A DNA stretch of 6,074 nt from Campylobacterota bacterium (GTDB lineage: Bacteria; Campylobacterota; Campylobacteria; Campylobacterales; Sulfurovaceae), in contig DSAK01000111.1 in the NCBI GenBank assembly GCA_011372825.1, forward strand, positions 1 through 6,074, given 5' to 3'. The notes under the pieces were generated by a model. The model was not told the DNA's origin. It was given only the letters and a program-made list of their open reading frames with translations, and made no database searches. Positions 1-3,927 of this stretch are shown one piece after another. Both the position numbers and the translations under genes were made by a program. Within the stretch, counting starts at the first letter, position 1, and the number at the start of each line of letters is the position of its first letter.

Positions 1-53
1 ATATATGTCATATTATATCATATATGTATCTTGTTTTTATGCGTCATAATATA

Positions 54-164
54 CTTACAAAAAGTCATATTTAGAGCTAAAATCACTGACAAAAAGTCAT
101 ATTAAGCTGACAAAAAGTCATATTTAGAGTTTTTCGAAACCTTGCAAACATCGAAAATATGGGG
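54..164 (+). repeat. Iteron module A (three iterons plus conserved tail)
   Basis: Three direct repeats share the core TGACAAAAAGTCATATTTA. Copy 1 spans 54-76 and reads TTAC instead of TGAC. Copy 2 spans 86-104 and lacks the TTTAGAG end. Copy 3 spans 107-129 and is complete. Copies 2 and 3 are 21 bp apart, two helical turns, so a protein bound to both would sit on one face of the DNA. The core is itself a small inverted repeat, TGAC-AAAAA-GTCA. Copy 3 runs into a tail GAGTTTTTCGAAACCTTGCA and ends in ATATGGGG (157-164). Spaced direct repeats in AT-rich DNA are typical of plasmid origins and partition or incompatibility sites. That role is inferred, since no initiator gene is visible in the window. 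Confidence 0.8.
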
Positions 165-261
165 CTTTCAGAGGATTGCAAAAGTCCGTTACAGCTTTTA
201 CAACCTTTTTTTTATTACAGAAGTTTTTGGAAAATCACTTTATATCTTAATGTATATTTAG
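165..261. other. AT-rich spacer between iteron modules
   Basis: This 97-base spacer separates the two iteron modules and contains a run of eight or more T at about 206-213. I see no iteron, hairpin or gene in it. An ATG at 159 opens a 42-codon frame through it to 287, but that frame has no ribosome binding site and reads through iteron 4. An AT-rich stretch beside iterons would fit a DNA-unwinding element, which is inference only. No DnaA box was recognised. Confidence 0.3.
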
Positions 262-368
262 CTGACAAAAAGTCATATTTAGAGTGAGAGTAAAAATCAC
301 TGACAAAAAGTTGCATTTTACTGACAAAATGTTGTTTTTAGAGTTTTTGAAACATTGTAAATATGGGG
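262..368 (+). repeat. Iteron module B (diverged second copy of module A)
   Basis: The architecture of module A is repeated. A complete iteron lies at 262-284, two further iterons at 300-320 and 321-343 are again exactly 21 bp apart, and the same tail GAGTTTTTGAAACATTG follows, ending in ATATGGGG (361-368). The conserved AATCAC lead-in precedes the paired iterons in both modules (81-86 and 295-300). The paired copies here read GTTG where module A has GTCA, so the right half of the TGAC/GTCA dyad is lost in both. The tail is shortened by about ten bases relative to module A. This is best explained by an ancient duplication of a whole protein-binding module followed by divergence. Confidence 0.75.
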
Positions 369-413
369 AGTTTTGCCTCTTACAAATATACGCAAAGATC
401 TAGGGAGAATTTT

Positions 414-444
414 TTGACAAGCTAGATAGTCTTGATGCTATCCT
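414..444 (+). promoter_or_regulatory. Possible rightward promoter
   Basis: A perfect -35 hexamer TTGACA (414-419) is followed after 19 bases by TATCCT (439-444), which matches TATAAT at four of six positions and has an upstream TG (436-437) as in extended -10 promoters. The spacer is two bases longer than ideal. Transcription would start near 451 and run into the structured, GC-richer stretch downstream, which has no convincing plus-strand reading frame. It would therefore suit a non-coding transcript. The evidence is sequence match only. Confidence 0.3.
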
Positions 445-480
445 ATGTGGAAGTTTGTTAGTCAAAGATAGCGTTTTTGT

Positions 481-700
481 TACAAAATAGCTTGGGGTTT
501 GCGTGATACTGACTGTGAACTCGCCCTGCCATAAATGACAGAGCTTCCTAACTAGCAGAAACCAATGTTTCTGAGCGAAAGGCTTTGTGTTTTGAGTCCA
601 CAAGGCTAGTTCCTAGCCCAAACGACTGCAATCCCCTTTTTAAGATAGTATATAAACCACCCCGCCGTAAAAGGGGCAAGGGTTCACGGAACGGGTGCTA
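481..700. other. GC-richer structured block, possible non-coding RNA or single-strand origin
   Basis: No gene is supported here, yet the stretch is unusually structured. A perfect 7-bp hairpin with a CAAT loop lies at 556-573 (CAGAAAC/GTTTCTG), and a perfect 6-bp hairpin with a TTC loop at 604-618 (GGCTAG/CTAGCC). A further stem at 658-668/686-697 combines CACC-CG with CGGGTG and CCGT with ACGG. Its loop contains AAAAGGGG (669-676), complementary to CCCCTTTT at 633-640, giving an H-type pseudoknot arrangement. GC content is about 46 percent (110 of 240 bases over 481-720), far above the flanking iteron region. It could be an RNA gene, a single-strand or transfer origin, or a remnant of foreign DNA. 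The strand is undecided; a possible promoter at 414-444 favours plus. Confidence 0.4.
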
Positions 701-722
701 CAAAATGACACAAGACACAAAA

Positions 723-2729
723 CTAGCGAAAACTCTTTAGTTTTACTTTTGGGCTCTTTTGGGTAGTTTTTATGTCTTCAGATATTTTGAGCTTATCCCA
801 AAAGTTATTAATAACTGCTTCACCTTTCCAAGTGAGTCTATACCCTGGCAATTTCCCAAGTGTTGTTGGGTTTACCACCTCAATATTCCCCTCTTGAATC
901 CTATTGTTTCCATCAAGTTCTACCCTTAAAAAGGCACCCTTTTTTGCAATAACTAAAGTATCACTGTCATCGTGCGCTTGTAGCGGAATGCCCTCTTTGC
1001 TTAATTCATTCTCGTATATAGATGCAGGAAGCATCAATACTGTTTGTTCCTCCATAAATAAACCATCTTGTTTAGTGTGTGTAAATTCAATTAATCTGTG
1101 GCGATACTTTTGTGCAATTTTTGCCATCTCTTTTTGGCTCATGAAAGCTTTTCCTATTTCCTTTGACTGTTCCAGTCTGCCCGCTTTTCTATATTTAGAT
1201 TCCCTGATAAGTAGGGAAATATGTTCATTATATAACTCCTCTTTACTTGGCATAATCTGTTTTTTAGATAAACTCGCCGATCTGGCGATCTCTCTTTCTA
1301 CTTGCCAATCCCTAGAATAAAGCATCACTGTTTTAAGTCTTTTCTCTTTGTTTTTATAGCCTAGATTACAACCGACTAAAAACTGTTCCATTTTTTGTGC
1401 TTTCATCTTGGTGAGCGAACCGATTACCTCATCAATCGCATTTACCCTTGCACTGTAATTCAAGAGCGTATTTTCATCTAGTGTCTCTTCTTTTTCTTCG
1501 ACGTTTTTGGCCAATTGATTTCTGATCCCTACGAGCTTTCGCTTAATGAACTCTGTTCTGCTAATCTTTTGTGTTTCAGGTTCTCCATTTTCATTGAGTG
1601 TTATGATTTCATCATATTTGTGCGTCATGTAGTTTGTGTATCCGCCCGTTATGCGCTTTACTCCTTTTGGCTTAATTATATCTTTAATGACGTTGTTCTT
1701 AATAAAATCAAATGCTTGAATGTACAACTCTTTTTGTTCTTCATTTTTAATTCTGCTGGAGTATTTTTTTAGAAAAGCATTAGGGTTGAAGTAGTCCTCT
1801 TCTAGTTTTTTATATATTATGGCATTCACCTTGTTCTCTGCATTTATATATGCTTCACTATAATAGTCGTCTCTTGCGCTAATACTCCAATCAGCAGAAA
1901 AATTATCTCCTCCTTTGCCATGCAAAAACTCTAGCACTTCTTCTTTTGAAAAATTAGAAGTGATGATGCGCTTAGCTATTGGATGAATCCTATTGATATT
2001 TTCTACTCCAAAAAGCTCTAAAAGTATATCATGGGATACACGATATGCTTTTCCGCTCTCTGTTTTGAAATCCATAAGCATTCTCATAGCTTTCATTTCT
2101 TGATCGTCAAAATACTCCATTCCATCGCCATCTTCCGTTGCTACAATATTGTCAATTGAAAGAATTACCGCTGCGGGATCTATACTATGTTCTAAGACAC
2201 TTTGCATTTTTTGAAAGATCTCAACCTTTTCAGAGAGATCTACACTATCACTATAAGCAAATAATCTATCGTCATCAAAGACTTCGGATTTTATAACACC
2301 CATTACTTCTACTCCAGAAAAAAGCTTGTCACCAGAAAAATAGGCATCTCGTATGTTCTTTAGTGTATCTGCAACTTGCTTTACTAGGCCGTAGTTATAG
2401 TTATTTTGTGTGTAAAATTGCCTAGCTACAATATCTCTTATAGAATTTTTGCCTATATACTCTGTATAGAAATTAAGTGTATATCTATCCTGAAGTAAGC
2501 CATTATCTATCTTTTTTTGAATCTCCTCACCCTCGTGTGCATCAATATGGGTTAGTGCCTTATATATCGTATCCCAAGCAAGATACTTGTGCATTAACTT
2601 TGCAACCAAGCGCTGTTTCGTGCCGATCTGTTCCCAAGAATTGAATCCCAATAGTTTAGCTATATTGTCTTTTTTTTGTTTTTTTAACTTTTGAATTTCT
2701 TCCTTGGAGGGCTTTCCCGCTTTAGTCAT
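723..2729 (-). CDS. Unassigned 668-residue protein
   Basis: I do not recognise a family. The start is supported by AAGGA (2737-2741) seven bases upstream of ATG on the minus strand. The protein has no signal peptide or membrane segment and should be cytoplasmic. The N-terminus is strongly basic (a Lys-rich stretch at about residues 3-25), followed by a mostly helical, charged body with many Tyr and Asn. An acidic patch at about 199-211 includes EDGDG and FDDQE. Residues 400-550 are charged and probably helical, with KNVEEKEETLDEN at about 408-420. The C-terminal part (about 590-650) looks like a beta-rich module ending in YRLTWKGEAV (630-639), faintly reminiscent of the last strand and helix of some winged-helix domains; that is weak. 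The final residues are Lys-rich (KSPKVKLK). It is divergent from the nuclease gene and points toward the iterons. DNA binding or a replicon-maintenance role is conceivable but unproven. It shows no Rep, Par, helicase or nuclease motif that I can see. It is clearly a real gene, given its length without interruption and its good ribosome binding site. Confidence 0.85.
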   Translation of the reverse strand: MTKAGKPSKEEIQKLKKQKKDNIAKLLGFNSWEQIGTKQRLVAKLMHKYLAWDTIYKALTHIDAHEGEEIQKKIDNGLLQDRYTLNFYTEYIGKNSIRDIVARQFYTQNNYNYGLVKQVADTLKNIRDAYFSGDKLFSGVEVMGVIKSEVFDDDRLFAYSDSVDLSEKVEIFQKMQSVLEHSIDPAAVILSIDNIVATEDGDGMEYFDDQEMKAMRMLMDFKTESGKAYRVSHDILLELFGVENINRIHPIAKRIITSNFSKEEVLEFLHGKGGDNFSADWSISARDDYYSEAYINAENKVNAIIYKKLEEDYFNPNAFLKKYSSRIKNEEQKELYIQAFDFIKNNVIKDIIKPKGVKRITGGYTNYMTHKYDEIITLNENGEPETQKISRTEFIKRKLVGIRNQLAKNVEEKEETLDENTLLNYSARVNAIDEVIGSLTKMKAQKMEQFLVGCNLGYKNKEKRLKTVMLYSRDWQVEREIARSASLSKKQIMPSKEELYNEHISLLIRESKYRKAGRLEQSKEIGKAFMSQKEMAKIAQKYRHRLIEFTHTKQDGLFMEEQTVLMLPASIYENELSKEGIPLQAHDDSDTLVIAKKGAFLRVELDGNNRIQEGNIEVVNPTTLGKLPGYRLTWKGEAVINNFWDKLKISEDIKTTQKSPKVKLKSFR

Positions 2730-2892
2730 AAAGTATTCCTTCTTTCTTTTTCAATATTTTCATTTTAGCGAGAAAAAAAATCAAAAAAAATATTTTTGTA
2801 TTTTTCATAAATCCCAAAAAGCTTTCTAGTTTTTTGCTATAATCTCGAAAGTTAAGCATAAGGGCAGAGTTTTTTATTGCATCCCTTTCCAT
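2722..2892 (-). CDS. Possible small membrane peptide, 56 residues, overlapping the 668-residue gene
   Basis: From an ATG at 2892 this frame gives 56 residues starting MERDAIKNSALML. AAGGAG lies 11 bases upstream on the minus strand (2904-2909), slightly further than ideal. A hydrophobic stretch FFLIFFL around residues 35-41, flanked by Lys, could be a short membrane segment. The stop overlaps the ATG of the 668-residue gene by eight bases (ATGACTAA), which would permit translational coupling. The frame is open further upstream to a TTG at 2991, but no ribosome binding site precedes that. Against it being real: the opposite strand carries the promoter and structured leader of the nuclease gene, the composition is simple (A and T runs give the Phe and Lys), and no homologue is recognised. 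Confidence 0.3.
   Translation of the reverse strand: MERDAIKNSALMLNFRDYSKKLESFLGFMKNTKIFFLIFFLAKMKILKKKEGILYD
2836..2844 (+). promoter_or_regulatory. Extended -10 promoter for the nuclease gene
   Basis: TGC followed by a perfect TATAAT (2839-2844) forms an extended -10 element. There is no TTGACA at the expected place; instead the upstream 100 bases carry several A and T runs (two A8 runs between 2773 and 2790, and T runs near 2793-2805 and 2831-2836). That pattern is typical of vegetative promoters in Campylobacterota. Transcription would begin near 2850-2852, leaving a leader of about 157 bases before the nuclease start. Confidence 0.6.
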
Positions 2893-2929
2893 CCAACTTA
2901 ACACTCCTTTTTCCTGCCTGCTTAACTTT
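2849..2929 (+). promoter_or_regulatory. Long imperfect hairpin at the 5' end of the nuclease leader
   Basis: AAAGTTAAGCA (2849-2859) is perfectly complementary to TGCTTAACTTT (2919-2929). After a four-base bulge the stem continues with GGCAG (2864-2868) pairing CTGCC (2914-2918), for 16 bp in all and a 45-base loop. The hairpin begins almost exactly at the predicted transcription start. The loop contains CACTCC (2902-2907), complementary to the nuclease Shine-Dalgarno GGAGTG (2994-2999). It might stabilise the mRNA, control translation, or be an operator read as DNA. The pairing is seen; the role is inferred. Confidence 0.45.
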
Positions 2930-3007
2930 AATGCCAAAACTTCTAGTTGCAAAATATAATTAGATTCATTAAAATAAAACAACGAAATCAAATGGAGTGA
3001 AGAAGAT

Positions 3008-3838
3008 ATGAAAAAAATTATTGTTGCAGTGGCACTATTTGTAATGGGAAGTATCGTCCATTCGGATAGCTTTAATATGGCTGAAGTCTTGACTTCAAAG
3101 TTAGCTAAAGAGATAAAAAATCAACTCTCCAGCAAAGCCAGAGAAGCCTATACAGACTACGTTGAAACCCCCCCTGTTCAAAATGCCATAAAGAGAAAAG
3201 AAGGAGTCAGAAGGCTTCAATTTCCCATCGATCATGAAATTTTATTTTCGGAACAAAATTGTAACAAAGTGATTCATGATCCAGTGTTTGATGCGTGTTA
3301 TCTTTATGATGAGAAAATATCCCTTATGGTTGGGTATGAGTTAGAGAGTGAGCTACTTAAATCAGGTTATGTTGACAGAAATAAAAATAATTTAACTTTC
3401 TTTGAAGATCAAAGAATACCAAGACAATACAGAGCACATCCTTATGATTACTCACGTCAGAATTTAGATCGTGGACATAGTCGACCCCACGCATCAACCG
3501 CATGGGATGCAAAATTAGCACAAAACACTTATTCTATGGTAAACGTTTGGGGACAAACGCCTAAGCTAAATAGGCAAGCATGGTTAAAGGCAGAACGGTT
3601 TGAGAGGCAAATAGCCCATAGAATAGGCAAAGTAAAAGTTTTGAATATTGCTGATATAAATGGGGCAAAAAGAAGAGTTGGGAAAAATAATGTGCTTGTA
3701 CCCGTAGGCTTTTATAAGATCGTTTACAACCAAGAAAAAGACTATCAGAGATGTTTTTATTATGAGAACACGAATGATTACACTAAGAAAGATACACTTA
3801 AATCGCACTTGATCGATTGCGAGAAAGTCTATTATTAA
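3008..3838 (+). CDS. Exported DNA/RNA non-specific endonuclease
   Basis: This 276-residue protein belongs to the NUC1/Serratia-type DNA/RNA non-specific endonucleases, metal-dependent enzymes of the beta-beta-alpha metal fold that cut DNA and RNA without sequence preference. A signal peptide is clear: KK at 2-3, a hydrophobic core at 4-17, and a likely cut after VHS at 19, so it acts in the periplasm or outside the cell. The catalytic motif DRGH lies at 154-157 (His157 as general base), followed by RPHA. The metal-binding Asn188 and Glu196 are in LNRQAWLKAE, with the same eight-residue spacing as Asn119 and Glu127 of Serratia nuclease. Four cysteines (85, 97, 249, 271) could form two disulfides, fitting export. 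The start at 3008 is preceded by GGAG (2994-2997) and GAAGAAG. Nothing suggests loss of activity. Related dns genes on Campylobacter prophage-like elements block natural transformation (established for C. jejuni). A similar role here, guarding against incoming DNA, is inferred; nutrient scavenging or biofilm DNA degradation are alternatives. Confidence 0.93.
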   Translation: MKKIIVAVALFVMGSIVHSDSFNMAEVLTSKLAKEIKNQLSSKAREAYTDYVETPPVQNAIKRKEGVRRLQFPIDHEILFSEQNCNKVIHDPVFDACYLYDEKISLMVGYELESELLKSGYVDRNKNNLTFFEDQRIPRQYRAHPYDYSRQNLDRGHSRPHASTAWDAKLAQNTYSMVNVWGQTPKLNRQAWLKAERFERQIAHRIGKVKVLNIADINGAKRRVGKNNVLVPVGFYKIVYNQEKDYQRCFYYENTNDYTKKDTLKSHLIDCEKVYY

Positions 3839-3862
3839 TCAGAGTAAAGGCTTTCTTTTTTT
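3822..3862 (+). terminator. Rho-independent terminator after the nuclease gene
   Basis: AGAAAGTCT (3822-3830) pairs with AGGCTTTCT (3848-3856), nine pairs including one G-T wobble, with a 17-base loop and seven T at 3856-3862. The left arm lies inside the last codons of the nuclease gene and the stop codon is in the loop. The stem is weak, so termination may be partial and some transcripts could read into the polyvalent gene. Confidence 0.5.
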
Positions 3863-3867
3863 GGAAA

Positions 3868-3910
3868 ACTGATTTGGTACAATGAGGGGATACAAAAACT
3901 TTAAATCAGT
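3868..3910 (+). promoter_or_regulatory. Promoter of the polyvalent gene flanked by an inverted repeat
   Basis: TGG followed by TACAAT (3878-3883) makes an extended -10 promoter, with a T-rich stretch at 3852-3862 in the -35 region. Transcription would start near 3890, about 38 bases before the coding start. The element is bracketed by a perfect 8-bp inverted repeat, ACTGATTT (3868-3875) and AAATCAGT (3903-3910), with centres 35 bp apart. This could be a pair of operator half-sites around the start point or a leader hairpin; the regulator is unknown. Confidence 0.45.
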
Positions 3911-3927
3911 ATTCTAAAGGTGGTTAT

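Noticed and set aside
159..287. 42-codon frame starting at the ATG in the module A tail; a matching ATG at 363 in module B opens 20 codons
   Set aside because: Neither has a ribosome binding site, the first reads through an iteron, and the two peptides do not resemble each other beyond Met-Gly.
54..343. CRISPR array
   Set aside because: Repeats are about 20 bases, the gaps between them are as short as two bases or very unequal, there are no spacers of uniform length, and no cas genes are nearby.
475..487. TTTTGT-T-ACAAAA palindrome
   Set aside because: It is short and made of A and T runs, so it is likely by chance in this composition.
400..603. 67-residue minus-strand frame starting from TTG
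   Set aside because: There is no ribosome binding site before the TTG, it runs through the hairpins of the structured block, and its composition does not look like the neighbouring proteins. I treat it as a chance frame, although it is the only longer frame in 369-722.
729..744. AAAACT/AGTTTT hairpin at the end of the 668-residue gene as a terminator
   Set aside because: The stem is six A-T rich pairs, lies within the coding sequence, and is not followed by a proper T run on the minus strand.
904..1772. Plus-strand frames at 904-1320 and 1515-1772
   Set aside because: They lie wholly inside the 668-residue gene on the other strand and are Ser, Phe and Cys rich, as expected for antisense shadows.
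2100..2140. EDGDGMEYFDDQE in the 668-residue protein as an EF-hand or other calcium loop
   Set aside because: The acidic spacing does not fit the twelve-residue EF-hand pattern and the glycine and final glutamate positions are off.
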